Source of the DNA: JBNKVT01 sp050299335
GTDB taxonomy: Bacteria > Pseudomonadota > Alphaproteobacteria > Rhodobacterales > Rhodobacteraceae
Length of the DNA: 51,378 bases
Direction of reading: 5' to 3'
Assembly (NCBI GenBank): GCA_050299335.1
Contig: JBNKVT010000050.1
Span: 1-51,378 of the forward strand
Shown: positions 1 to 8,351 of the stretch, one piece after another
Layout of the letters: each line of letters begins with the position of its first letter
Numbering within the stretch: position 1 is the stretch's first letter
Program-made: the position numbers and the translations under genes
Notes under the pieces: model-generated
Databases searched by the model: none
What the model was told of the DNA's origin: nothing
Seen by the model: only the letters and a program-made list of their open reading frames with translations

Positions 1-1
1 C

Positions 2-394
2 GTGGTGACCATCGGGGCGGTCTTCCTGATATTTTGCGGGCTGGTGCCCAAGATCGGCGCACTGATCTCGACAGTACCCATCGAGGTGCTGGGCGGCGGC
101 GTGATCGTCATGTTCGGCATGGTCGTCGCGGCTGGCATCTCGATGCTGTCCGAGGTCGACTGGAACCGGCGCAATATGGTGATCTTCGCCATTTCGCTGT
201 CGGTCGGTTTCGGCCTGCAACTGGAACCCTCGGCGCTTCAGCATCTTGGGCCAACGCTGAAGATCCTGCTGACCTCGGGCCTGCTGCCCGCGGCGATCAT
301 CGCCATCGTGCTGAACCTGATCCTGCCGGAGCATCTGGACGATGCGGCAACTGAAGAGATCGCCGGTGGAATGTCGGGCGGTTCGGGGTCCTGA
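2..394 (+). CDS. NCS2-family purine/uracil permease, C-terminal part
   Basis: The frame is open at the window edge, so this is the last 130 or so residues of a longer protein. It has the C-terminal membrane segments of the nucleobase:cation symporter-2 family, with the motif VPIEVLGGGVIVMFGMVVAAG and the WNRRNMVIFAISLS helix. Roughly three quarters of the residues match the C-terminus of the complete permease at 2445-3824, so the two are paralogues. The tail after the last helix (DDAATEEIAGGMSGGSGS) is its own. By context it imports a purine-derived base such as xanthine or urate for the catabolic genes that follow. The exact substrate cannot be read from this fragment. Confidence 0.9.
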   Translation: MVTIGAVFLIFCGLVPKIGALISTVPIEVLGGGVIVMFGMVVAAGISMLSEVDWNRRNMVIFAISLSVGFGLQLEPSALQHLGPTLKILLTSGLLPAAIIAIVLNLILPEHLDDAATEEIAGGMSGGSGS

Positions 395-420
395 CCCTTG
401 GCCTGATCTGAGCTCTATTG

Positions 421-449
421 CCCGCCCCCCTTGGGGCGGGTAATTTTTT
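421..449 (+). terminator. Rho-independent terminator after the first permease
   Basis: An 8-bp perfect stem (CCCGCCCC / GGGGCGGG, 421-428 with 433-440) has a 4-nt loop and is followed by TAATTTTTTC. It starts 27 bases after the permease stop and ends before the ribosome binding site of puuE-uraD. It should therefore separate the permease transcript from the next genes. Confidence 0.88.
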
Positions 450-477
450 CGTGACTCTTGAAGGAAAGTTTTCCCAG

Positions 478-1902
478 ATGACCGACGCCCCCCGTTATCC
501 CCGCGACATGACCGGATATGGCGCGTGGCCGCCCGATGCCAAGTGGCCGAACGGTGCACGCATCGCGGTGCAAGTCGTGGTGAACTACGAGGAAGGCGGC
601 GAGAACAACATCCTCCATGACGATGCCGGTTCCGAGGCCTTCCTCTCCGAGATCGTCGGTGCCGCCCAATGGCCCGGTCAGCGCCATTGGAACATGGAGA
701 GCATCTACGAATACGGCGCCCGCGCCGGATTCTGGCGGCTCCACCGGCTGTTTACCGACCTGAATATCCCTGTCACCGTCTACGGTGTCGCCACCGCCCT
801 GGCACGTGCTCCGGAACAGGTCCGCGCCATGCGCGATGTCGGTTGGGAGATCGCCAGCCACGGGCTGAAATGGATCGAATACAAGGATTTCGCGCCCGAA
901 CTCGAGCGCACCCATATGGCGGAAGCCATCCGCCTTCATGCGGAGGTTACCGGGGAACGCCCGCTTGGCTGGTATACCGGCCGCTGTTCGGTGAACACCG
1001 TCGATCTCGCCGCGCAAGAGGGCGGGTTTCTCTATGTCGCCGACAGCTATGCCGACGATCTGCCTTACTGGCACCATGCCCATGGCCGCGACCAGCTGAT
1101 CGTGCCCTATACGCTCGATGCCAACGACATGCGCTTCGCCACCCCCCAGGGATTCAATTCCGGGGTGCAGTTCCAGGCCTATCTGAAGGACACGTTCGAC
1201 ACCCTTCGTGAGGAAGGCGAGGCCGGGCATCCCAAGATGATGTCCATCGGCCTCCATTGCCGCCTCGTCGGCAGGCCGGGCCGCATCCGGGCGCTGAAGC
1301 ACTTCCTCGAATATGCCGCCGCCCAGGAAGGTGTCTGGTTCGCCCGCCGCATCGACATCGCCCGGCACTGGCACGAGCACCACCCGCCCTCACCCTTCGA
1401 TCGTCCCTCCGAAATGCCCCGCCCCCGCTTTGTCGAGCGGTTCGGCGGCGTCTACGAGCATTCCCCCTGGATCGCCGAAATCGCCCATTCCCTCGAACTT
1501 GGCCCCGCCCATGACAGCGCGACGGGCATCCACAGCGCCCTGACCCGTGCTTTCCGCGGTGCATCGGAGGAAAAGCGCCTTGAGGTGCTGAAATCCCACC
1601 CCGATCTCGCTGGCAGGCTTGCCGCCGCGAAACGCCTGACGCCCGATTCCACCGCCGAACAGGCCTCGGCCGGGCTGGACGCGCTGACCGATGCAGAACG
1701 CGCCGCCTTTACCGAATTGAACGATGCCTATCGCGCGAAATTCGACTTCCCCTTCATCATCGCCGTCCGCGATCATTCCAGGGATCAGATCCTCGCCACC
1801 TTCCGCCGTCGTCTCGACAACGACCGTGCGACCGAGTTCGCCGAAGCCTGCGCACAGGTCGAGCGCATCGCCGAACTGCGGCTGCGGGACCAGTTTTCCT
1901 GA
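478..1902 (+). CDS. puuE-uraD: Allantoinase PuuE fused to OHCU decarboxylase UraD
   Basis: This 474-aa bifunctional ureide-pathway enzyme has two domains. Residues 1 to about 300 are a polysaccharide-deacetylase-fold allantoinase of the PuuE type (metal-independent; allantoin to allantoate), with NYEEGGE, EIASHG and MMSIGLHCR blocks. Residues from about 315 to 470 are 2-oxo-4-hydroxy-4-carboxy-5-ureidoimidazoline decarboxylase (OHCU to S-allantoin), with HPDLAGR and FPFIIAVR. The fusion puts two consecutive steps in one chain, in reverse order. The frame is open further upstream, but ATG 478 is preferred: it follows AAGGAAAG at a normal distance, gives the usual PuuE N-terminus and avoids the terminator. 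The stop overlaps the allA start by one base (TGATG). Confidence 0.93.
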   Translation: MTDAPRYPRDMTGYGAWPPDAKWPNGARIAVQVVVNYEEGGENNILHDDAGSEAFLSEIVGAAQWPGQRHWNMESIYEYGARAGFWRLHRLFTDLNIPVTVYGVATALARAPEQVRAMRDVGWEIASHGLKWIEYKDFAPELERTHMAEAIRLHAEVTGERPLGWYTGRCSVNTVDLAAQEGGFLYVADSYADDLPYWHHAHGRDQLIVPYTLDANDMRFATPQGFNSGVQFQAYLKDTFDTLREEGEAGHPKMMSIGLHCRLVGRPGRIRALKHFLEYAAAQEGVWFARRIDIARHWHEHHPPSPFDRPSEMPRPRFVERFGGVYEHSPWIAEIAHSLELGPAHDSATGIHSALTRAFRGASEEKRLEVLKSHPDLAGRLAAAKRLTPDSTAEQASAGLDALTDAERAAFTELNDAYRAKFDFPFIIAVRDHSRDQILATFRRRLDNDRATEFAEACAQVERIAELRLRDQFS

Positions 1903-2390
1903 TGGCGATCCTGGTGCGATATGAGCCGCTGACCCGCGAAGGGTTCGCGGAATTTGGCGACGTTCTCGATTGCGAGGGCCCGCCTGACAGAATCATCAAC
2001 CAGGGCCTCTGCGGCCGCTATCACGACCGGGCGCGGCTGGATTTCGGCGACGGGCGTGCCGGTATCAGCCTGTTCAAGGCCGAGCCCCGGACCCTGCCCT
2101 TCCACCTGCCGCTGGTCGAGCGGCATCCCGAGGGGTCGCAGGCCTTCATCCCGATGACCTCGCATCCGTTTGTCGTCGTCACGGCATCCAGAATGCCCGA
2201 TGGCAGCCCCGGCGCCATTCACGCCTTCCTGACCGCGCCGCATCAGGGGATCAATTTCCACCGGGGCATCTGGCACGGGGTGCTGACGCCTATCCATGCG
2301 CCCGGGCTTTTTGCCGTCATCGACCGCATCGGCGAGGGCGACAATCTGGAAGAACATCATCTGGAGGAGACGATCTACGTAGGCGACTGA
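1902..2390 (+). CDS. allA: Ureidoglycolate lyase
   Basis: A 162-aa cupin-fold protein of the AllA family, which cleaves ureidoglycolate to glyoxylate and urea. The N-terminus (YEPLTREGFAEFGDVL), the conserved VERHPEGSQAFIPM block and the NFHRGIWHGVLTPI block match the family, as does the length. The start codon shares one base with the puuE-uraD stop, so translation is probably coupled. The enzyme that makes ureidoglycolate from allantoate (allantoicase, or AllC plus partner) is not in this window and may lie upstream. Confidence 0.94.
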   Translation: MAILVRYEPLTREGFAEFGDVLDCEGPPDRIINQGLCGRYHDRARLDFGDGRAGISLFKAEPRTLPFHLPLVERHPEGSQAFIPMTSHPFVVVTASRMPDGSPGAIHAFLTAPHQGINFHRGIWHGVLTPIHAPGLFAVIDRIGEGDNLEEHHLEETIYVGD

Positions 2391-2444
2391 CGCGATGCCG
2401 TCGAAAAGAACGGCCACGCGTCCCATCAACGAGAGGACAAGACA

Positions 2445-3824
2445 ATGGCCATGACTTCGATAGGAACGCCGGAGGAACTTCGCGATCCCGACTATACGCC
2501 GCCTTTGCTGAAGGCGATCCCGCTTGGCATCCAGCATGTGATGGCGATGTTCGTCTCGAACGTCACCCCGGCGATCATCGTCGCGGGGGCTGCCGGGTTC
2601 GGCTTCGGCTCGGATGCGGGCGCGCAGGGTTTCCCGGACATGACCTACCTGATCCAGATGTCGATGCTGTTCGCGGGCATCGCCACGCTGTTGCAGACCA
2701 TCACCCTCGGCCCCGTGGGGGCGCGGTTGCCGGTGGTCCAGGGCACGTCCTTTGCCTTCATCCCGATCATGCTCCCGCTGGTCGAGGGCAAGGGCACCGA
2801 GGCGCTGGCCGCGTTGTTCGGCGGCGTGCTGATCGGCGGGCTGTTCCATGCCAGCCTTGGTCTTGTCATCGGGCGCATCCGCTTCGCGCTGCCGCCGCTG
2901 GTCACCGGGCTTGTGGTTACCATGATCGGGCTGGCACTGGTGCGGGTCGGCATCCAGTATGCGGCAGGCGGGGTTCCGGCCATCGGGACGCCGGAATACG
3001 GATCGCTTCTGAACTGGTCGGCGGCGATCGTGGTGATCCTCGTCACCCTGGGCCTGAAGTTCTTTACCCACGGCATGCTGTCGGTTTCGGCGGTGCTGAT
3101 CGGGCTGATCGTCGGGTATGTCTACGCCCTGGCTGTCGGCATTCTCAGCATCGACGCCATCACCGGGTCGTGGAACAACGCCGCCGCCTTCGAACTGCCG
3201 CAACTGTTCAAATACGGGTTCGAGTTCTCCGCCGCCGCCGTGATCGGTTTTTGCATGATGGCCTTCATCTCGGCTATCGAGACCGTCGGCGACGTCTCGG
3301 GAATCACCAAGGGCGGCGCAGGGCGCGAGGCCACCGACAAGGAGATCGCAGGCGCCACCTATGCCGACGGTCTTGGCACGGCGGTGGCGGGTCTCTTCGG
3401 TGGGCTGCCGAATACTTCCTTCAGCCAGAATGTCGGACTGATCGCCATGACCGGCGTGATGAGCCGCCATGTCGTCACCTTCGGCGCGCTGTTCCTGATC
3501 CTTTGCGGCCTCGTTCCCAAGGTCGGCGGCATCATCCGCACGGTGCCGATCGAGGTGCTCGGCGGCGGGGTGATCGTGATGTTCGGCATGGTGGTCGCGG
3601 CGGGTGTGTCGATGCTGTCGGACGTCACCTGGAACCGCCGCAACATGGTGATCTTCGCGATTTCGCTGTCCATCGGCCTTGGCCTGCAACTGGAGCCGGA
3701 CGCGGTCGTCTATCTGCCGGAATGGGCCAGGGTGCTGATGACCTCGGGGCTGCTGCCAGCGGCGCTGCTGGCCATCGTGCTGAACCTGGTCTTGCCCGAG
3801 GAGGTTGACGCGGAGCTGCCCTGA
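2445..3824 (+). CDS. NCS2-family xanthine/urate/uracil permease
   Basis: A 459-aa inner-membrane protein of the nucleobase:cation symporter-2 family with about 12 to 14 hydrophobic segments. The family motif lies around FISAIETVGDVSGITKGG (helix 8 region, with the substrate-binding Glu), followed by GGLPNTSFSQNVGLIAMTGV (helix 10, QNVG). These residues place it near xanthine/uric acid transporters rather than UraA, though substrate cannot be fixed by eye. The start ATG follows GAGAGGA at about 9 bases. It sits 54 bases after allA and probably shares its transcript. It is a close paralogue of the truncated permease at 2-394. Confidence 0.94.
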   Translation: MAMTSIGTPEELRDPDYTPPLLKAIPLGIQHVMAMFVSNVTPAIIVAGAAGFGFGSDAGAQGFPDMTYLIQMSMLFAGIATLLQTITLGPVGARLPVVQGTSFAFIPIMLPLVEGKGTEALAALFGGVLIGGLFHASLGLVIGRIRFALPPLVTGLVVTMIGLALVRVGIQYAAGGVPAIGTPEYGSLLNWSAAIVVILVTLGLKFFTHGMLSVSAVLIGLIVGYVYALAVGILSIDAITGSWNNAAAFELPQLFKYGFEFSAAAVIGFCMMAFISAIETVGDVSGITKGGAGREATDKEIAGATYADGLGTAVAGLFGGLPNTSFSQNVGLIAMTGVMSRHVVTFGALFLILCGLVPKVGGIIRTVPIEVLGGGVIVMFGMVVAAGVSMLSDVTWNRRNMVIFAISLSIGLGLQLEPDAVVYLPEWARVLMTSGLLPAALLAIVLNLVLPEEVDAELP

Positions 3825-3998
3825 AGCACCATCCGGATGCAGCTCGGTCAAGTAAGGCGCGGGGCACGGGCAACCGAGGGCTGCTCATTGCCTGCCGGAA
3901 CAATTCCGTCCTTGGGACCGGCGATTTGCCGGTATAGATTCCCTGAAGGCGCGGGCCACGGTCGGCCCGGCCGGAAAAGTCAGGGAAGGGACGGCGGG

Positions 3999-4793
3999 AT
4001 GAGGGTGATGCATCTGGTTGCGGCTGTCGCGCTCTGGGGACCTTACGCGCAGGCACAGGTCATGGAACTGGATTTCGGCGCCGGCTCCAGCCTGTCCATT
4101 GTTCTGGAGGACGGGCAGAAAGCGCATCTGTCGCGGGATGGCGACATTGTCACACTGTCTGGCCCCGCCGGGTCCGAAAGCCGCTACGACGTGCCGCTCT
4201 TCCAGCCGGAAATCGACCGCATGGCCGGGCTGGCGGGGGATATCAACGGCGACGGGCGGACTGATCTGATGATCCGCACCGATATCGGCTATGGCGGGGT
4301 CAATCTGTTCTACGCTCCGCTGATCCGCGACGCCGAAGGCGGCTGGCGCGAGGCCGGTGCCGTCGCCAACCCCGAATTCACGCCTGGCCATACCGGTTTC
4401 ACAACCAGCGCTCGTTCGGGCCCGTTCTGGTATCGCGAGCGCTGGGATATCGGCCCCGATGGCCTGCCCTACCGCCAGGCGCAGCACACGATCACCTTTG
4501 CCGGATTCGAATTGCGCGAGGTCTTCGCCGCCGACGGCACCGCGCTCGACCGGATGGTCGTCGCAGAGGGTTTGGGGCTCCATGACGAAATGTCTCCACT
4601 GACTGCAATCGTCGGCCCGGAGGGGGCCTCGGCCCAGAGCCCCGAGCCCGACGGCATGGCCATCGCGTTGTGGCTGGAGCCGGAAACGGCGGTGACCCTG
4701 ACCGATTGGGACCAGGCCTCGATGCTGGTCGAAGTCGAGACCGGCGAAGGAACACGGCTTTGGGTCGATCCCGAGGCGCTGGCGCTGGAATAG
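3999..4793 (+). CDS. Secreted protein with an FG-GAP-like DxNxDG motif, unknown function
   Basis: This 264-aa protein has a signal peptide (MRVMHLVAAVALWGPYAQAQ) and no other membrane segment, so it is probably periplasmic or exported. Around residues 80-92 the motif DINGDGRTDLMIRTD resembles the calcium-binding loop of FG-GAP/VCBS-type repeats; only one such loop is present. The rest is a beta-rich, Trp- and Gly-containing sequence with no domain I can name. ATG 3999 is chosen because it follows AGGGAAGGGACGG and begins the signal peptide; the frame is open further upstream with no such support. It stands alone between the ureide genes and a convergent queG. Confidence 0.75.
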   Translation: MRVMHLVAAVALWGPYAQAQVMELDFGAGSSLSIVLEDGQKAHLSRDGDIVTLSGPAGSESRYDVPLFQPEIDRMAGLAGDINGDGRTDLMIRTDIGYGGVNLFYAPLIRDAEGGWREAGAVANPEFTPGHTGFTTSARSGPFWYRERWDIGPDGLPYRQAQHTITFAGFELREVFAADGTALDRMVVAEGLGLHDEMSPLTAIVGPEGASAQSPEPDGMAIALWLEPETAVTLTDWDQASMLVEVETGEGTRLWVDPEALALE

Positions 4794-5116
4794 GCCATGC
4801 GGGCCGCCCGCCCTGCACGCCCTTTCATGCATTTCGGGATCTCACGGAAACCGCCACAACCTCCCACCCCAATCCAGGGCCCAAGCCATCCTCAACCGCA
4901 CCCCGCTCAACCCCCGCACGATGCGACCAGCACCGGGCCGCGCCCGGCCTGCCCCCCCCGAGGGGCGGACGCGACCCGCATTTCCGAGCCGAGGTGGCGC
5001 GATAGACGCGCATGTTCAAAGATACGGAAAGGCAAGATTTACATGCGGTGCCCCCGCTCGCGCACGGGATGCGTCGGTGGAGGGGAAGGGTCGGGTCGGA
5101 CATGGACGGAAGTTCG
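4794..5116. other. Non-coding gap between convergent genes
   Basis: About 320 bases lie between the secreted protein and queG, whose coding ends face each other. The sequence is rich in C and G runs (for example a run of eight C near 4955) with weak local inverted repeats. No tRNA, clear terminator, riboswitch or credible gene was recognised. The open frames crossing it lack ribosome binding sites and familiar protein sequence. Confidence 0.5.
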
Positions 5117-6163
5117 CTACCCGGGCAATCGCGCGACGGCCCACCGCGCCGCGTCCCGGACCGTCTCGTCGGCATCCTCCAGCAAAGGCGCGGCATAGGG
5201 CATCAACCCCGCCTCGCCGGAATTGCCGATGGCGTAAAGCACATTGCGCACGAACCGGTCCCGTCCGATGCGCTTGATCGGCGAGCCGGAGAAGATCTCG
5301 CTGAACTCCCTGTCGTTCAGCGACACCAGATGCGCCAGTTTCGGACAACTCAACTCGATCCGCGCCCAGTACCCCGCCTCCGAGGCCGCCTGGGCGAATT
5401 TGTTCCAGGGGCAGACCGCGAGACAGTCATCGCATCCATAGATCCGGTTGCCCATCAGCGGCCGCAAATCCTCGTCCACCGGCCCGTGATGCTCGATGGT
5501 GAGATAGGAAATGCAGCGCCGCGCATCCAGCTGGTAGGGCGCCGGGAAGGCATCGGTCGGACAGATATCGAGGCAGCGGCGGCAGGAGCCGCAATGATCC
5601 TCGCCCGGCGCGTCCTTCGGTAGGTCCAGCGTGGTGAAGATCGCCCCCAGGAAGAACCAGTTCCCCAGCTCCGCCGACAGAAGGTTGGTATGCTTGCCCT
5701 GCCAGCCCAGCCCGGCGGCGGCGGCCAGCGGTTTCTCCATCACCGGAGCGGTATCGACAAACACCTTGATCCCACCGCCTGCGGTTTCGATCAGCCAGCG
5801 GCCCAGCCGCTTCAGCCGCTTCTTGACCAAATCATGATAATCGCGGTTCCGCGCATAGACCGAGATATTTCCCCGGTCCTTCATCTCCAACAGCCACATC
5901 GGGTTCTCGAATGGCGTGTACATCTCGGCCAGCATGATCACCGACCGCGCCTCGGGCCAGAGAGCGGCGGGATCGGCCCGCCAGCCCTTGCGCTTTTCCA
6001 GCCACTCCATCTGCCCGTGATAGACCGCCTTCAAAAACGCCTCCAGACGTGCGGGTGCTTCGGGAATGGCGTCAGGCGCACAGATGCCCATGGCGGCAAA
6101 GCCTTCTTCCAGGGCCCGCTCCCTCAGCGCCGCGCGAAGGCCGTCTGTCGCGGCCCGGGCCAT
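5117..6163 (-). CDS. queG: Epoxyqueuosine reductase
   Basis: This 348-aa cytosolic enzyme carries out the last step of queuosine synthesis, reducing epoxyqueuosine to queuosine in tRNA with cobalamin and two [4Fe-4S] clusters. Two ferredoxin-like cysteine sets are visible: CGSCRRCLDICP, and the CISYLTIEH cysteine with CDDCLAVCPWNKF. The length and the HEAT-like C-terminal tail (VLYAIGNSGEAGLMPYA) fit QueG. The ATG lies one base after the stop of the upstream glutathione S-transferase gene, so the two are co-transcribed. The same pair is common in Rhodobacterales (recollection, not checked). Confidence 0.95.
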   Translation of the reverse strand: MARAATDGLRAALRERALEEGFAAMGICAPDAIPEAPARLEAFLKAVYHGQMEWLEKRKGWRADPAALWPEARSVIMLAEMYTPFENPMWLLEMKDRGNISVYARNRDYHDLVKKRLKRLGRWLIETAGGGIKVFVDTAPVMEKPLAAAAGLGWQGKHTNLLSAELGNWFFLGAIFTTLDLPKDAPGEDHCGSCRRCLDICPTDAFPAPYQLDARRCISYLTIEHHGPVDEDLRPLMGNRIYGCDDCLAVCPWNKFAQAASEAGYWARIELSCPKLAHLVSLNDREFSEIFSGSPIKRIGRDRFVRNVLYAIGNSGEAGLMPYAAPLLEDADETVRDAARWAVARLPG

Positions 6164-6164
6164 G

Positions 6165-6830
6165 TCAGAAATCCAGGTCCGCGTAATGTTCCTTCGGCCG
6201 GATCCCCGGAACGATATCGGCCAGGATCGACCGGAAGGCCGGACGCGACTTGATCTTCGCGTACCAGTCCTTCAGGGGCTGCGACCGTTCCCAGTCCACA
6301 TCGCCGATATAATCCAGCGAGGACAGCTGTGCGGCAGCGGCAAAATCGGCAATGGTCAGCTGATCGCCCGCCAGATAGCGCCGCTCCTCCATCAGCCAGC
6401 CGATATAGTCGAGATGGAACTTGATGTTCTTGGTCCCGGCCATGATCTTCGTCGAGTCAGGATAGCCGGTCTTCTCCAGCCGCTTGTTGACCCGCTCATA
6501 AAGCAGGTTCGCGGTGACCTCATGGTGGAACTTGTCCGAGAACCACTGATCCAGCCGCCGCGCCTCGGCGCGGGCCACCGGGTCCTTCGGCAGGAGCGGC
6601 GGGTCGGGATAGACCTCTTCGAGATACTCGCAGATCGCCGTGGACTCGGCGAGGTCCACCCCGTCGATCCGCAGCATCGGCACCTTGCCCGAGGGGTTCA
6701 GCCGCAGGTAGTCCATGCGCTTTTCCCAGGGCCGCTCCTCCACCAGCTCGACCTCGATCTTCTTCTCGGCCAGCACAAGCCGCACCTTGCGGCAGAACGG
6801 AGAGAGCGGTTGATGATAGAGACGTCGCAT
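6165..6830 (-). CDS. Glutathione S-transferase family protein
   Basis: A 221-aa cytosolic GST-fold protein. The N-terminal thioredoxin-like domain starts YHQPLSPFCRKVRLVLAEK, with candidate catalytic Ser10/Cys13. It continues through the cis-proline segment SGKVPMLRIDG and the glutathione-gamma-glutamyl site AESTAICEYLEE. The all-helical C-terminal domain has the LTIADFAAAAQLS capping motif. ATG 6828-6830 is chosen because it gives the canonical GST N-terminus; the frame is open further upstream with unrelated residues. It precedes queG by one base. The xox operon ends about 120 bases upstream on the same strand, so it could be partly co-transcribed with methanol oxidation genes. No direct role in formaldehyde handling is shown. 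Confidence 0.9.
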   Translation of the reverse strand: MRRLYHQPLSPFCRKVRLVLAEKKIEVELVEERPWEKRMDYLRLNPSGKVPMLRIDGVDLAESTAICEYLEEVYPDPPLLPKDPVARAEARRLDQWFSDKFHHEVTANLLYERVNKRLEKTGYPDSTKIMAGTKNIKFHLDYIGWLMEERRYLAGDQLTIADFAAAAQLSSLDYIGDVDWERSQPLKDWYAKIKSRPAFRSILADIVPGIRPKEHYADLDF

Positions 6831-6951
6831 TCGAACCAACGCGGATTTCAGGTCCGGCCTTTGTGACCCAACCCCAACCCGGTTGCAATATCGCAGATGC
6901 CGGATGGCGGATTTCGGCGTTTCCCGGGGGCGGGGCCGGGGGTTTCCGGGG

Positions 6952-7476
6952 TCATTCCGCCGGTTCCACCCGCTCCAGGGGGTATTCCATGAAGCCCCAG
7001 CCATCGGTGCCACCGGGATACCAGTAGACTGTCTCGTATCCGTGCTCCAGCGCCCGCTTGGCGGCGTTCCAGGACATCCAGCAGTCCATCAGGCAGAAGA
7101 ACAGCACCGGGTGGGACTTGTCGGCGGTGGCAGCGGCAAGGCCATCGAGGAAATAGGCCAGCGTTTCGTCTGCGAGGCGGCCATAGCCCACATTGGGCAG
7201 CCAGACGGCACCCGGGATACTGTCGCGGGGCTGGTCGCGCCAGAGCGTGCCTTCGGGCAGGTTGGCGGGTTTCGGGGGGCGGGGGAGGACATCGACGAAG
7301 ACCGTCTCACCCGCCTGCCAGAGCGCGTGGGCCTCCGCGTCTGTAACGACAGCGGCGCCTTCCAGCGTCGCCGGGACCGGGTCGCGGTAATGGTCGTCGC
7401 GGTAGCCGTCTGGCTCGGCAACCTGGGCCAGAGCGGGGCTGGCGAAGCACAGGGCCAAAATGGCGGCGCGGATCAT
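6952..7476 (-). CDS. Rhodanese-like PQQ-catabolism-associated CXXCW-type protein
   Basis: This 174-aa periplasmic protein has a signal peptide (MIRAAILALCFASPALAQ) and a rhodanese-like fold. Its signature is C128-LMD-C132-W133-MSWNAAKRA, typical of the family that accompanies quinoprotein alcohol dehydrogenases (known as the PQQ-dependent catabolism-associated CXXCW motif protein, cited from memory). The biochemical role is unknown; a redox, sulfur or maturation function is plausible. The ATG overlaps the xoxJ stop as ATGA, so it is the fourth gene of the xox operon. The long upstream extension of the frame belongs to a shadow of xoxJ. Confidence 0.85.
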   Translation of the reverse strand: MIRAAILALCFASPALAQVAEPDGYRDDHYRDPVPATLEGAAVVTDAEAHALWQAGETVFVDVLPRPPKPANLPEGTLWRDQPRDSIPGAVWLPNVGYGRLADETLAYFLDGLAAATADKSHPVLFFCLMDCWMSWNAAKRALEHGYETVYWYPGGTDGWGFMEYPLERVEPAE

Positions 7477-8351
7477 TGCGAGACGGTTTTCAGGCCGGTG
7501 CCCATGTCGTCGATCAGCGGTACGCCCCAGCGGGTCAGGATGGCGTCGATCTCGGGTTGCGTCTTGCGGATCAGCGAATTCAGTTGGCGTTTCCAGACCA
7601 ACTCGCCCTGCCGCACGCCCATGGTGATGCGGTAGAAGAGCTTGGGCGGGAATTCCTCGCGCAGAAGAGGGGTGACGGTCATTGGCGGATCCTGCTGCAT
7701 GGCGAGGTTGCCGCCGATGGGGCCCCACATGATGGCGGCGTCGATCTCGCCCGAGACGAGGTCGGCGATCATGTCCTCATTGGGCGATTCATGGCGGCGA
7801 TCGACCATCAGGTTATAGGGCTTGGCCCGCGCGATCAGTCCATAGCGGGCCAGCTGGTTGCCCGGCGGCGATCCGGCGATGATGCCGATGCGCTTGCCCT
7901 GCAGGGCCGGGTCGCCAAGGGTCTCGACGGCAGCAAGCGGGCTGTCGGGTTTGGTGACCAGCACGAAGGCCGACGTGTAGTAATGGTTGGTGTTCAGCAC
8001 CAGTTCATGGCCCTGGGCGAAGCCGATGATGACGTCGCAGCGGTTTTCCGACAGGGTCTTGCGGACGAAGCCGGTGGCCATGGGGAACCAGAAATATTGT
8101 ACCGGGCGGTCAAGCTCGGCGGCGAGAAGCTCGGCGATCTCCATCTCGAACCCGCCCTTGTCGCGGTGCGAGAACGGATAATTGGCCGGGTCGGCGCAGA
8201 CGCGGAAGGCGGAATGGGACACGAGGTCGGAAACCTGCGCTTTTACAGGCGCAGGGTGCAGTTGAACCGAGGCCAGGAGCGCGGCGGCCAGGGCGATACG
8301 TCTGAAGACATCAGTCGCCAAGGCAGGCGGCCTCATCTGCGCGGATTTCAT
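7473..8351 (-). CDS. xoxJ: XoxJ, periplasmic binding-protein-like partner of XoxF
   Basis: This 292-aa protein is exported and shaped like an ABC-transporter solute-binding protein (FRVCADPANYPFSHRDKGGFEMEIAELLA). It belongs to the quinoprotein-dehydrogenase-associated group (MoxJ/XoxJ), thought to help mature or activate the dehydrogenase rather than import a solute. ATG 8349-8351 is preferred over the longer open frame because it follows GAGGAG at 8 bases. This start lies inside the 3' end of xoxG, an overlap of 41 bases. An N-terminal hydrophobic stretch (RRIALAAALLASVQL) serves as signal peptide. No permease or ATPase gene is nearby, which fits a non-transport role. Confidence 0.88.
   Translation of the reverse strand: MKSAQMRPPALATDVFRRIALAAALLASVQLHPAPVKAQVSDLVSHSAFRVCADPANYPFSHRDKGGFEMEIAELLAAELDRPVQYFWFPMATGFVRKTLSENRCDVIIGFAQGHELVLNTNHYYTSAFVLVTKPDSPLAAVETLGDPALQGKRIGIIAGSPPGNQLARYGLIARAKPYNLMVDRRHESPNEDMIADLVSGEIDAAIMWGPIGGNLAMQQDPPMTVTPLLREEFPPKLFYRITMGVRQGELVWKRQLNSLIRKTQPEIDAILTRWGVPLIDDMGTGLKTVSQ

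Noticed and set aside
1785..3851. A 688-codon open frame on the minus strand opposite allA and the permease
   Set aside because: It is the antisense shadow of clear plus-strand genes; its product is His/Asp/Arg/Gln-rich without domains, as is usual for such shadows in high-GC DNA.
4794..5116. Several small open frames and a possible RNA gene in the gap
   Set aside because: No ribosome sites, no T-loop or acceptor stem of a tRNA, and no convincing fold. The frames are Arg/Pro-rich noise.
7473..8351. XoxJ as a true ABC transporter binding protein
   Set aside because: No permease or ATPase gene is adjacent, and the xox context and sequence type point to the dehydrogenase-associated group.
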